From NCBI GenBank assembly GCA_965370805.1, contig CBDUVZ010000020.1, positions 1 through 31,519 of the forward strand: a DNA stretch of 31,519 nt. Reading direction: 5' to 3'. The notes below the pieces were generated by a model. That model had not been told where the DNA came from and searched no databases. It was given only the letters and a program-made list of their open reading frames with translations. Source of the stretch: CBDUVZ01 sp965370805 (GTDB lineage Bacteria > Hydrothermota > Tepidihabitantia > Tepidihabitantales > Tepidihabitantaceae). A program made the position numbers and the translations under genes. This document shows, in pieces, positions 7,633 to 15,907 of this stretch; position 1 is the first letter of the stretch; each line of letters starts with the position of its first letter.

Positions 7633-9711
7633 ATGCAAGTGCCGATGAGCGTCACCGTTCCGGCTGTCCGGGAATCGCCGGGCCGGCTGGCGTACGCTGC
7701 GGTCTTGGGTGGAACGTTCGTGCTTGGTTCGGTTTCGCTGATCTACCCGTTCTGCCGGGACCATGGCATCTACGGGTATCTTGCACACTTGGCGCTGCAC
7801 GGCAGCACGATGTACGGGGATTTCCTGATGGGCATGCCGCCGCTGACCGTGCTGGTCCATGCGTTGGCGTTCGGCCTGTTCGGGCACACGATGACTGCGA
7901 TTCGGATACTCGACCTGTTCTGGACAGCGGCTACCGCTTGGCTGCTGTTTCTTTTTGTGTTTCGTGCTATTGGGCGGCGCGGGCTGGCCGTGATGGCCGG
8001 GCTGATGTACGCATTCCTGTACTACCAGTTCGACTTCTGGAATACCGCCCAGGTCGATGGTTTCCTCAATCTCCCGGTGGTGGCAGCGTTCCTGCTGGTT
8101 CTGTGTGCTCTCCGGCAGGCGGCCGGGGCCCGTGAGGCGAGACTTCAGTGGCTCGCGGCCGGCGTTTTCGTCGGCATTGCCGTGTTCTTCAAGTACCCGG
8201 TGGGGTTGTTGTTTCCGGTTTTTGTTCTGGTCGCGCTGCTTAGACACCGGGAGTCAAGACGATGGGATTTCGCCGCGGCCAGCCGGGTAGCAGTCGGTTT
8301 TGTGGCGGTGACGGCCGTGGTTTTCCTGGTGCTGGTGTTTTCGGGAGTGCTCGCGGACTTCCTTGAGCCATGGGCGAAGGCCCGCATGGGCTACGCTCAG
8401 CTTGGCTACCAGCAGGAGGGCATCTTGGGACGGGTTGTGCATATGGTCGACAAGTACGTGCTTCAGCCGGACACGGGGCCGGGCGCGCTGCTCGGGACGC
8501 TCGGGTTTGTGTTCTCCATCTTCGCTTTTGCCAAGAGGAACCCGGATCGGGGCCCGGGTATCCGGATGCCGACTGCCTTGGTCTGGATGTGGCTGGGTTG
8601 TGCTGTTCTGTCGATCTTCGTGCAAGGCAAGTTCTTCTACTATCACTACCTGCCGTTGTTGCCGCCGCTGGCGATTCTCAGCGCACTTGCTCTCGCGGTG
8701 GTCTTCGAGCCGGTCCGGAATCGTCTGGAAAGGCACTGGCACCGGACAGCGTTGGTGGCGGCAGTCGGAGTCGGCTTGCTCGCGTGCAGTATCTACCCGG
8801 CGCGTTTCTACGATCTCGTGAACGTCGGCCTGTGTACCAGAAACATACGCAGCTACTGGGGCAGCGCCCGCCACATGACGCGGAATTTCTTCTTGGGCGA
8901 ACAGATTCTTCTTGCCGACTACCTGCGGAAGGAAACAGCGTCGACCGACCGGGTTTTCATCTGGGGGGTTGACCCGCTCATCAACTTCCTCGCCCGACGA
9001 GGAACCGTTTCCCGGTTTGTCTACAACCATCCGCTGGTCGCGACTTGGTCCTGGAGTGGCCTGCGAGAAGAACTGATGCGGTCACTTCGGGCCGACCCCC
9101 CGGAGGTTTTCATCACCGAGCACGATGATGAGACGCCCTGGGTGATGGGCCACGATTTGGATTCGTATGAGGCATTGATGGAGTTCACGGAGCTACGCAG
9201 TTTCGTCGTTGACAACTACGAGCTTGAGGCTCGACTGGGACGTTTCGACGTGCTGCGTCGGGCGGACACGGAGCAACCGGCTCTGTCCGATCCGGCAGAT
9301 GCGGAGTTGCTGTCTGCGGACCTGCGGGAAGCGCTGGACTACGCAGTCGGCCTTGAGCCGGAAGACTACCGGACCGTGTTCTGGCCGCAGGCGGAGATTC
9401 CCGAGGTACCTATGGCTTGGCAGCGCGAGCCGAGAACGTGGTCTGTCAGCTATCCCCTACTGAACCGTTTGCTTTGGCTGGAGGAGAGGGAATTCACTGA
9501 GTTCCTGCCCGCAGTGAGCATCTGGATAGCAGGCGATGAGCGTCCTTTCGCCTACCTCGAGCCGTTCGTCTTCCAGAACGACGGCGAGCACTTCGTTTCC
9601 GAGGACAACCGTTTCACCCTGCTGCACCGGTGCCACAACAAGCTGGTTCTGGTCTATTCGGTGCAGCCGGCGACCGGGGATGAGTTTCTCAAGGGAGAGC
9701 GCTGGCGATGA
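7633..9711 (+). CDS. GT-C membrane glycosyltransferase-like protein with C-terminal module
   Basis: A 692-residue polytopic membrane protein resembling GT-C/PMT_2 glycosyltransferases. An early loop has CRDHGIYGYLAHLALHG, an acidic-residue position typical of the superfamily, followed by GDFLMGMPPLTVLVHALA. Later come KYPVGLLFP and the aromatic-rich KFFYYHYLPLLPPLAIL before the last membrane segments. The soluble C-terminus (about residues 567-680) is a diverged copy of the module duplicated in the divergent 804-aa protein: YRTVFWP, VSYPLLN, FLPAVSIWI, then NRFTLL. ATG 7633 is chosen because the -10 box lies 5 bp upstream; no Shine-Dalgarno is possible. The stop overlaps the next gene (ATGA), so the two are coupled. 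The role is probably cell-surface glycan or lipid glycosylation, by family and context only. Confidence 0.7.
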   Translation: MQVPMSVTVPAVRESPGRLAYAAVLGGTFVLGSVSLIYPFCRDHGIYGYLAHLALHGSTMYGDFLMGMPPLTVLVHALAFGLFGHTMTAIRILDLFWTAATAWLLFLFVFRAIGRRGLAVMAGLMYAFLYYQFDFWNTAQVDGFLNLPVVAAFLLVLCALRQAAGAREARLQWLAAGVFVGIAVFFKYPVGLLFPVFVLVALLRHRESRRWDFAAASRVAVGFVAVTAVVFLVLVFSGVLADFLEPWAKARMGYAQLGYQQEGILGRVVHMVDKYVLQPDTGPGALLGTLGFVFSIFAFAKRNPDRGPGIRMPTALVWMWLGCAVLSIFVQGKFFYYHYLPLLPPLAILSALALAVVFEPVRNRLERHWHRTALVAAVGVGLLACSIYPARFYDLVNVGLCTRNIRSYWGSARHMTRNFFLGEQILLADYLRKETASTDRVFIWGVDPLINFLARRGTVSRFVYNHPLVATWSWSGLREELMRSLRADPPEVFITEHDDETPWVMGHDLDSYEALMEFTELRSFVVDNYELEARLGRFDVLRRADTEQPALSDPADAELLSADLREALDYAVGLEPEDYRTVFWPQAEIPEVPMAWQREPRTWSVSYPLLNRLLWLEEREFTEFLPAVSIWIAGDERPFAYLEPFVFQNDGEHFVSEDNRFTLLHRCHNKLVLVYSVQPATGDEFLKGERWR

Positions 9712-11285
9712 CCGGCAGCAGCCTTCCGCCCGGTGATGGGTCCCGGATTCCGGGAGCCGGAGGTCCTTCTCAGTTGACCGGAAACTCGAACGGCAGGGCG
9801 CAGGTCATCCTGCTCGTAGTCGTACTGCTGATTGCTGTGGTTGCCTACGCCCGTTTCCTGCTGGCCATTTCCGACGGTCAGTACATGCCGGCCTGGTCAG
9901 ATGAGATTGGCTACTACGTCAATGCGAAGTCATACGCCGAAACCGGAAGCCTGCACGGCGCCTTCCTGCTGGAAGAGAATGTCTCCCGAATCGGTGAGCA
10001 TGGAGCTCACGGTTTCGCCTACAGCCTGTTCCACGGACTGATAGCCAAGGTGTTCGGGGTCCATGGTTTGACCATGATTCTGACCAATATCGCCTTTCTG
10101 GTATTGGGTTTGGTTCTGGTGTTTGTCCAGAAGTTCACACTGACACGGAAGTTCGTGATAGTCTCCTCGATCCTGCTGTACTTCATGGTTCCGATATGGC
10201 TGTTTGCCTATATGCAGGAGACCATCCACATGTTCCTCGGAGTCCTCGTGGGAGTCCTGCTGTATCGTATATATCGGTGCGAGGACGGCCGGTGCCGGAA
10301 AGCCCATATCGCCGTCTACCTGATCTGCGTCGCCGTTGCCATGCTGTTCAGACCTTCCTGGTCGATTGCGACCGCGGGTCTCATTCCCCTGGCGGAGAGC
10401 CGGGGCCGGAGGATCGTCTACATCATCGGTTCCCTCGTCGGTGTTTTTCTTTCGTTTGTCTATGCTTCGTTGTTCCTTGCGGCATACCCTTACGGGTTCA
10501 TGGTCAAGGCGGCGGCGGTCCTGCAGGAAGGGCAGGTGTTCCGTTTCATCTGGCTGCTGCTCAGGAACTTCGGGGCCAACATCGCGAAGTTCTTTTTCGA
10601 CGCGCCGTTCTGGCCGGCCCCGGGTGTCTCGGAAGCTGCGGTTGATGGTTCGCGGATTACCATCAGCTACTTCCTGTCGAAATACCTGCTGGTCGGGCTA
10701 AGTGCGTTCTGCCTGTGGGTTGGATTCAGGAAGAAGGACCGGTTTGCACTAGCCGCAGGGCTCGTTGCTTCGGTCACCATTCTGATGGTCCTAGTCTTCT
10801 ACGACGCATTCGACTGGCGCGAGCACCGTTCTTTGGCTGCCATGTTCATGTTGCTGCTCATTCCGGCCGCGGCGTACCGTGGAATCGGAAGAGTAGTTCC
10901 GTTGCTGCTGTTGCTGCTCTTTCCGCAGGTTGTCAACTTCACGAGCAACTGCATCATTTCGGTACACCGCAGGGTCGCGGTCGAGTACGACAGGAATCCG
11001 GAGGTTGTGAGGGCGTTCGACAACTTGAGATGGCAGATTACGGAGAGCCGATTGACCACTGTCCTCTACTCCAGGGATTTCTGGCAGATGGCTGGCATCA
11101 ACCACTTGGCGATGCCGCTCACGAACGCAGGAGGCTATCCGATTCGATACACTGTCAACCTGCGTGGAGGTCCTGATCTGGCGATGAAGAAGCCCGGCTT
11201 TGTGGACTACATTCTTGTTCCCGAGACCGTGCAGGATCCGGATGGCGAGGCCAGGTTCAACCTCAGGTTGATCAAAGTTGAATAG
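9708..11285 (+). CDS. Polytopic membrane protein, GT-C-like
   Basis: A 525-residue membrane protein with about ten hydrophobic segments. Its first outside loop has PAWSDEIGYYVNAKSYAETG. The DE pair followed by aromatic residues is the usual GT-C glycosyltransferase signature in the first loop, so a lipid-linked-sugar-dependent transferase is likely although I cannot assign a family. A basic, hydrophobic middle (KKDRFALAAGL) and a soluble tail follow. It lacks the C-terminal module of its upstream neighbour. It overlaps that neighbour by 4 bp (ATGA) and the downstream LPG_synthase_TM gene by 8 bp, so all three are one operon. The first ~30 residues are Gly/Pro/Ser-rich and poorly conserved-looking, so a later start is possible. 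Confidence 0.6.
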   Translation: MTGSSLPPGDGSRIPGAGGPSQLTGNSNGRAQVILLVVVLLIAVVAYARFLLAISDGQYMPAWSDEIGYYVNAKSYAETGSLHGAFLLEENVSRIGEHGAHGFAYSLFHGLIAKVFGVHGLTMILTNIAFLVLGLVLVFVQKFTLTRKFVIVSSILLYFMVPIWLFAYMQETIHMFLGVLVGVLLYRIYRCEDGRCRKAHIAVYLICVAVAMLFRPSWSIATAGLIPLAESRGRRIVYIIGSLVGVFLSFVYASLFLAAYPYGFMVKAAAVLQEGQVFRFIWLLLRNFGANIAKFFFDAPFWPAPGVSEAAVDGSRITISYFLSKYLLVGLSAFCLWVGFRKKDRFALAAGLVASVTILMVLVFYDAFDWREHRSLAAMFMLLLIPAAAYRGIGRVVPLLLLLLFPQVVNFTSNCIISVHRRVAVEYDRNPEVVRAFDNLRWQITESRLTTVLYSRDFWQMAGINHLAMPLTNAGGYPIRYTVNLRGGPDLAMKKPGFVDYILVPETVQDPDGEARFNLRLIKVE

Positions 11286-12366
11286 CTCGCCGGACCGTCG
11301 AACTACCGTCCATCCCGGCGATTCTCTCCGCGCCGGGGGAAATGACGGCGGGTCCGGTACGTCTCTTCCCGGACGTGGGAAGGGGCGATTCGGGGTTGTC
11401 TGGCAGGTTGCTCGAGTCGCGGTGGCGCTGGGGTTGGTTACGGTTCTTGTTCTGCGCGCCGGCGTCCGAGACGCCTTCGACATGGCACGTAGCGCCCGGC
11501 CGCTGCTGCTTGTCCTTGCAGCGGCGCTGCTTCTCGTCATGCTGGTCATCGGGGCCGTACGATGGGGGATACTGCTCAGGGCGAGAGGGCTTCGGTTCGG
11601 TGCCGGATTCCTGTTCAGGGTGAGTCTCGCTTCAGTGGCAGTGAACTGCGTATTGCCGACGGCCCTGGGCGGCGACGTACTGCGGATGCTCTATACCTCG
11701 CGGCCGGGTCGCGCGGCGGAGGCCATTTCCATTGTGTTTGTCGACCGGGCACTCGGCCTGGTCGGATTGCTGGTCATGTCGCTGGTTGCTTCGCTGGTAC
11801 TGCTGGTGCAGAGCGGAACGGCCGGGCTGTTTCTTTTCAATCTTGCGGCCCTGGCGGCACTCGCGGTTTTCTTCGCGACGGTCTTTCTCGACGTCGCGCA
11901 CCGGATGCTGACAAGAGTGCTGGGCAGGATTACGATTTTGCATCTGGGCGAGAAAGCCATCCGGGTTGTCGACGGCATCCGTTCGTTCCGCGGCGCGGGC
12001 GGGACGCTCGGCTGGGCGTTCCTCCTGTCGTTTCTGCTCTGGATTGCGCAGTGTCTTGTCTGGTACTCGCTCGGTCTGGCGGTGGGTGCCGGCACATCCC
12101 TGGTCTACTACCTCCTTTACGTGCCCGTGCTGGCGATAGTGACGATGCTGCCGATTTCGATCGGGGGAGTGGGAGTCCGCGAGAACGGATTCGCCATCCT
12201 CATGCAGCGGGCGGGGATGCCGGAAACCCAGGCGATTACTATCGCGCTCTTCTTCCTGATGCTGATATATCTCTTTGCGCTCGTGGGCGGGGCGATGCTC
12301 ATCTGGCTGCGCCGGGAGAGCCCTCCAGCAGATAGCCAGTCCGCCACCGAAGTTGACCCCGACTGA
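11278..12366 (+). CDS. LPG_synthase_TM (UPF0104)-family membrane protein
   Basis: A 362-residue protein with about eight membrane segments that resembles the flippase-like membrane domain of lysylphosphatidylglycerol synthases (PF03706). Recognisable pieces are LLRARGLRFGAGFLFRVSLA, NCVLPTALGGDVLRM (the family's LP..GGD segment), IVFVDRALGLVGLL and PISIGGVGVRENGF (the family's P...GG.G..E block). The soluble aminoacyl-transferase domain is missing, as is common for stand-alone members near glycosyltransferases, where a role in lipid or lipid-linked-sugar movement is suspected. The start is uncertain. TTG 11278 overlaps the upstream gene by 8 bp and gives a 45-residue hydrophilic, Gly-rich tail, so a later start is possible. 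It is the last gene of the operon; no hairpin terminator is evident. Confidence 0.8.
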   Translation: MNSSPDRRTTVHPGDSLRAGGNDGGSGTSLPGRGKGRFGVVWQVARVAVALGLVTVLVLRAGVRDAFDMARSARPLLLVLAAALLLVMLVIGAVRWGILLRARGLRFGAGFLFRVSLASVAVNCVLPTALGGDVLRMLYTSRPGRAAEAISIVFVDRALGLVGLLVMSLVASLVLLVQSGTAGLFLFNLAALAALAVFFATVFLDVAHRMLTRVLGRITILHLGEKAIRVVDGIRSFRGAGGTLGWAFLLSFLLWIAQCLVWYSLGLAVGAGTSLVYYLLYVPVLAIVTMLPISIGGVGVRENGFAILMQRAGMPETQAITIALFFLMLIYLFALVGGAMLIWLRRESPPADSQSATEVDPD

Positions 12367-12629
12367 GTTCCGTTCCTTGTCTCTCCGGTTCTCTGCAGGC
12401 TGAACGAAGGCCGCGCGGCAAGTCCTGGTTCACGTTCGCCGGTTGCGAATGGAATCCGGCTGCTGAGGATCATACCATATAGGATAGTCGCGCCGAGGCG
12501 CGCGGTAGCCATCAGCAGCAGAGGCTGGTGCTGGTGAAGCAGCCTTGCTGACAAGTGAGCCGAGCAGCCTGTCCGCCGTGCCACGTACAGGCAGGTGTGC
12601 AGGCCAGGCGACAGTGCGGGCGGCGGCAT
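12367..12629. other. Gene-free stretch after the envelope operon
   Basis: No gene is supported here. The stretch has a short GC-rich inverted repeat (CGCGCC-GAG-GCGCG, near 12490-12503). Its right end (GGGCGGCGGCAT, 12618-12629) is shared with the left end of the array at 27972 (CGGCGGCAGCAT). Confidence 0.4.
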
Positions 12630-12929
12630 GGGCGTGGTTCTGCGCCGGGTTGGGGACGACAGTCGGAACTCAAGCGCCTGCCGCCAACTGCATCCTGTCC
12701 GGACCTGCGGGCGACTGTGGGTCACGACCTCTTGGCGACAGTATCCTCGGTAGTCTGTTCGAGACTGCCGGCGATTCTGTCTGTGAGCTTCCGTTTGGTG
12801 TTGTGTGCGGTTCTGGGTGCGAGTTTCCGTTCGGCAGTTCGTGCAAGTCTCTGTGCAAGCTTGCGTTCCGTTGTCTGTGCGAGATTCGGTGCGGCACTGC
12901 CGGCGAATCTGTGTGCGGATTGGGGTGCC
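12630..12929. repeat. Degenerate 12-bp tandem array, 25 units
   Basis: From GGGCGTGGTTCT (12630) the sequence keeps a 12-bp register for 300 bp, most clearly from about 12738. Adjacent units include GCGAGTTTCCGT, GCAAGTCTCTGT, GCAAGCTTGCGT and GCGAGATTCGGT, with consensus close to GCGAGTNTNCGT. Because 12 is a multiple of 3, translated frames show a four-residue pattern. The left junction (CATGGGCG followed by T/C-GG-T/C-TCTG) is the same as at 27970-27983. The right end passes into alternating C5/G4 blocks (12930-12960). A protein is unlikely: stops interrupt some frames and codon use is unlike the neighbours. Confidence 0.75.
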
Positions 12930-13049
12930 TCCCCCGGGGCTATCCCCCGGACGGGGCGAAATGCGGATCTCGGGTGTTGTGTTCAGCCGGTTTGGCGTGT
13001 TACGTCTTGCAGCAACGAAGGAGCAAGGGCCATGCCGGTCTCGTCTGGC
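12930..13049. other. Spacer between array and TPR-gene promoter
   Basis: Starts with alternating C- and G-blocks (CCCCCGGGG, CCCCCGG, CGGGG), which could fold into a hairpin. No gene or further signal is seen before the promoter at 13050. Confidence 0.3.
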
Positions 13050-13077
13050 TTGACACCGGAGGCATTTGTTCTAATCT
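13050..13077 (+). promoter_or_regulatory. Promoter of the TPR protein gene
   Basis: TTGACA (13050-13055), 16-bp spacer, TAATCT (13072-13077). The predicted leader to the ATG at 13151 is about 67 nt. This gene therefore differs from the leaderless ones, yet its Shine-Dalgarno is weak. Confidence 0.55.
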
Positions 13078-13150
13078 GTGCGCGCATGATTGCGTCGCAG
13101 CCAACCGGTTCTTCTGTATGTCTGATTGACTTGGGAGTTGCCGGCAGGCG

Positions 13151-15130
13151 ATGTCACTGATCCAACTTCTGATAATCATCGGGCTGTGTGTGGCGGCCGG
13201 CGGAGTTGCCGCGGTGGTCTTCTTTTTCGTCGGTCGGGCTGCCGGCCGCCGGAGTTCGTACCGGTTGGAGGAGAGACTGGTCAGGCTGGAGAGAGGTTCC
13301 TGCCATGATGTGCTCGATCGGCTTCGGGATATGCGCGTCGAAGTCGGCTTCGTCTATCTCGATGGCCTTCCTTTCACGGACGACCGGGCAATAGCGAAGT
13401 CGTTTGATGCCGGGGTGCGCAGTGCGGTCCGGCATGACTGGGCGGGCGCCCTGGGCTACTGGACTGAGGCACGCCGGCAGGCCGAGGGCAGCGAGGCCGC
13501 GGCACTGGGGTTCCTCTGTGGTTGCTGCTATCTGCTGGGAGGACGCGATGAGGCGCGCGGAGTTCTCTCAGCGGCTCTCCGCCAAGCACAGGGTCTGCGT
13601 GACCGAGCAGGTATGGCTGCGTGCCGGTACGTGCTCGGAGTTCTAGAGAAACGCGAGGATAACCGGGCCGAAGCCTTGGCTCAGTTCGGTCGCAGCGCCG
13701 AACTCTGGCAAGGCCTGAAGGACTTGCGCGAAGAGGCGCGTTCGCTCGTGCGGCTGGCCGAGATCTCGGCGCAGCAGGGCGATGACACTCGTGCCCTGGA
13801 ATGCCGTCGTGGTGCTTTGCGTCTGCTTGAGCGGGTGGGCGACACCGCGGCCGCGGCTGCGCAATATGGCGCAGTCGGCAGGATTCTTGCGGACCGGGGC
13901 GAGATCGACAAGGCGCGGGCGGCGCACGAGGATGGATTGCATCTGGCCAAGCAGTCGCGGGACCGGATGGCTGAGGCAGAGCGGCTCGTATCCATCGGCG
14001 AAATCCACCTTGTGCAGGGCAACAGCAAGCGGGCATTGGATGTGCTCGAAAGGGCGCTACGGAGCTACCGGGAGGCGCGGCATGCGAAAGGTCACATGGG
14101 TGTGCTCCTCCAGCTTGCACGCGCACACCGCAAGCTGGGCGAGCTCGACGTGGCCCAGGAGTATTTCGAGGACTGCCTAACACAGGCCCGTCGTACCGGA
14201 GACCGGCTTTTCCAGGCGCGCAGCCTGGAGGGGATTGCCGAGGGTTGCATTCTGCACGGAGCCTATGACCGCGCACTCGAACTGCTGAAGGAGGCGGTGG
14301 AGATCGACCGGGCGCAGAACAGTGATGCGGATCTGAGTGGCCATCTTGCGGCAACCGGGAGGATACTGGTGATGCGCGAGGAGTTCGAGCAGGCGGCGGA
14401 CCTGCTGCAGGAAGCGCTGGGAATCGCCTGCCGGACAGCCGACAGGAATGGAGAGATGCTTCGAGCCCTGGAACTCGCCCGGGCGTTCCGCGGGACAGGC
14501 AGGCCAGCCGAGGCGCTGGAGTTGGTCGAGAAGAGCGCGCTGCTTGCCGGAGAATCGGGCGACCGTGCAATGCAGGCAGAGGTGCATTCCGAGCGCGGTC
14601 TGATTCACCTGACCATGGGAGAGCCACAGCGGGCTTCTGCCGAACTGGAGGCGGCGGTTGGTCTGCAGCGTGAACTCGGGCGCAGGCGTGAGCTCGGCCG
14701 TGACCTTGTGAATTTCGGCCTGGCAATCGAAACTCAGGGTGACGCGGAAGGTGCCATGCGGCGTTTCCAGGACGGTATGGACCAGTTGCACGACGTCGGC
14801 ACCAGATCGGAGCAGTCCTGGGCTATGTGTACTATCGGCGCTGCACACCAGAAGCGCGGCGACCTGCGGCGGGCGTACGAAAGCCTGACGATGGCGTTGA
14901 CTCTGGCTCAGCAGGCCGGGAACGCACGCCGGGAAGCAGTCTGTGCGTTGGACCTGGGGCGTCTGAGCGTGGCTACCGGGAAGAACGAGGAGGCCCGGAG
15001 AATGTTCACCCAGGCCATCCGTATCTACAATAAGCTTGGCGTTGAAGCCGAAGCGAACAGGGCGAAGGAAGAGCTGGGACGACTTCCGGATTCCGGGGCC
15101 GGCGTGCAGTTCCTCGACAGCGAGCCCTGA
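13151..15130 (+). CDS. Membrane-anchored tetratricopeptide-repeat protein
   Basis: A 659-residue protein with one N-terminal membrane segment (residues ~4-28, very hydrophobic, followed by GRAAGRRS), then a soluble region. From about residue 95 to 645 it is an array of roughly 40-residue helical repeats of the TPR_12 type. Each carries small residues at the packing positions and an acidic/basic tail (for example AEAERLVSIGEIHLVQGNSK, LARAHRKLGELDVAQEYFED). Such solenoids are protein-interaction scaffolds. No enzymatic domain is visible, so the partner is unknown. The anchor would place the repeats in the cytoplasm or periplasm depending on topology; the basic residues after the segment favour a cytoplasmic C-terminus. 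ATG 13151 begins directly before the membrane segment. A single-gene unit, followed by tRNA-Val. Confidence 0.82.
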   Translation: MSLIQLLIIIGLCVAAGGVAAVVFFFVGRAAGRRSSYRLEERLVRLERGSCHDVLDRLRDMRVEVGFVYLDGLPFTDDRAIAKSFDAGVRSAVRHDWAGALGYWTEARRQAEGSEAAALGFLCGCCYLLGGRDEARGVLSAALRQAQGLRDRAGMAACRYVLGVLEKREDNRAEALAQFGRSAELWQGLKDLREEARSLVRLAEISAQQGDDTRALECRRGALRLLERVGDTAAAAAQYGAVGRILADRGEIDKARAAHEDGLHLAKQSRDRMAEAERLVSIGEIHLVQGNSKRALDVLERALRSYREARHAKGHMGVLLQLARAHRKLGELDVAQEYFEDCLTQARRTGDRLFQARSLEGIAEGCILHGAYDRALELLKEAVEIDRAQNSDADLSGHLAATGRILVMREEFEQAADLLQEALGIACRTADRNGEMLRALELARAFRGTGRPAEALELVEKSALLAGESGDRAMQAEVHSERGLIHLTMGEPQRASAELEAAVGLQRELGRRRELGRDLVNFGLAIETQGDAEGAMRRFQDGMDQLHDVGTRSEQSWAMCTIGAAHQKRGDLRRAYESLTMALTLAQQAGNARREAVCALDLGRLSVATGKNEEARRMFTQAIRIYNKLGVEAEANRAKEELGRLPDSGAGVQFLDSEP

Positions 15131-15146
15131 ACTCGCCTTGGGTCGG

Positions 15147-15174
15147 TTGACTTGGAGATGAGTCGGACTAGAAT
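15147..15174 (+). promoter_or_regulatory. Promoter of tRNA-Val
   Basis: TTGACT (15147-15152), 16-bp spacer, TAGAAT (15169-15174). The tRNA 5' end is 13 bp past the -10 box, leaving a short 5' extension for RNase P. Confidence 0.75.
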
Positions 15175-15187
15175 TGCAGCAGCTTGG

Positions 15188-15261
15188 GGGCGATTAGCTC
15201 AGTTGGTTAGAGCGCTGGTCTCACATACCAGAGGTCACAAGTTCAATTCTTGTATCGCCCA
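15188..15261 (+). tRNA. tRNA-Val (anticodon CAC)
   Basis: A full cloverleaf of 74 nt. The acceptor GGGCGAT pairs with ATCGCCC and discriminator A is at 15261. The D-arm is GCTC/GAGC, the anticodon arm CTGGT-CTCACAT-ACCAG gives anticodon CAC, and the T-arm is ACAAG-TTCAATT-CTTGT. The 3' CCA is not encoded. Downstream there is only a CGCTAGCG palindrome and, 43 nt on, a T-rich tract (15304-15311) that may end transcription. Confidence 0.96.
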
Positions 15262-15279
15262 TTTCTCCCGGTTGATTCG

Positions 15280-15807
15280 CTAGCGTCGTCTGCCCTTTCC
15301 CCCTTTTTTTCTGACCGGTACGGTCTTCTTGCCGTCCCAGCGCAGTTCCAATTGTCTTCGATAGCGCCGGCGCTGGAGGCCGCTGAACCCGAGTTTGTCG
15401 CAGGCCCACTCGAAGGTCATGCCTCGGGCAGTCAGTCTGCGCAACGCGTCCAGACGACGCAGGCGCTGGATACGTCCGGCCGGTTCGAGCTTGGGCTTCA
15501 CCTGCCGGATGGCTTCCCGGACGTGGTAGTCGCTGACGTTGAAGTGCCGTCCGATTCCGGCCAGCGATTCTCCCTGGTCATGGAGCTTCGCCATTTCCCG
15601 ACAGGTCTTGCGGGAGACAGTCCGGTGCCAGGCGCGCACGCGGCGGCCGGGTTTGATTTGCATTCGCGGGACGAGTTGGCGGATGCGTTCCCGTGAGCAA
15701 CCGACGGCGCGGGCGAGTTCGGCCTGTGTCATTTGCCCGGCTTTCTTGCCGAGTTTGTTGATGTTCTCCAGAGCGGTCAACTGCTTGTTCTTCATTTCTC
15801 CTGCCAT
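15280..15807 (-). CDS. Putative HTH DNA-binding protein with basic tail
   Basis: A 175-residue, highly basic protein with two or three helix-turn-helix-like segments: MTQAELARAVGCSRERIRQL (residues ~26-45), SLAGIGRHFNVSDYHVREAI (~80-99) and a third less clear helix set (MTFEWACDKLGFSGLQRRRY). The last residues are Lys/Arg/Gly-rich. It therefore probably binds DNA, but I do not recognise the family or a target. Start: ATG 15807 lacks a Shine-Dalgarno. An internal ATG five codons on (15795) has AGGAG only 3 bp ahead, too close to be convincing. The gene is convergent with tRNA-Val, and its Lys codons form the T-tract seen downstream of that tRNA. It may belong to the secG-rplU transcription unit (same strand, ~100 bp gap). 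Confidence 0.6.
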   Translation of the reverse strand: MAGEMKNKQLTALENINKLGKKAGQMTQAELARAVGCSRERIRQLVPRMQIKPGRRVRAWHRTVSRKTCREMAKLHDQGESLAGIGRHFNVSDYHVREAIRQVKPKLEPAGRIQRLRRLDALRRLTARGMTFEWACDKLGFSGLQRRRYRRQLELRWDGKKTVPVRKKGGKGRRR

Positions 15808-15829
15808 GTTTGGGGTTGCCTAGAGTTCT

Positions 15830-15898
15830 TCATTTGCCCGCTGCAGCAACGAGCTTGATGGTTGCTACCGAGACGGCCAGCAGAACCAGCCTGGTCAT
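15830..15898 (-). CDS. Possible 22-residue hydrophobic peptide
   Basis: A short frame, ATG 15898 to TGA 15830, encodes a peptide that looks like a bare signal or membrane segment (LVLLAVSVATIKLVAAAGK at its core). It starts 9 bp after the stop of the upstream secreted protein gene and lies just before the HTH gene. There is only a weak ACGGA upstream. It may be a chance frame; it is listed because the gap is otherwise empty. Confidence 0.15.
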   Translation of the reverse strand: MTRLVLLAVSVATIKLVAAAGK

Positions 15899-15907
15899 TC
15901 CGTCAGT

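Noticed and set aside
13374..14726. 450-codon open frame on the minus strand opposite the TPR gene
   Set aside because: Pro/Arg/Ser-rich shadow of a high-GC gene; the plus-strand frame has regular TPR repeats.
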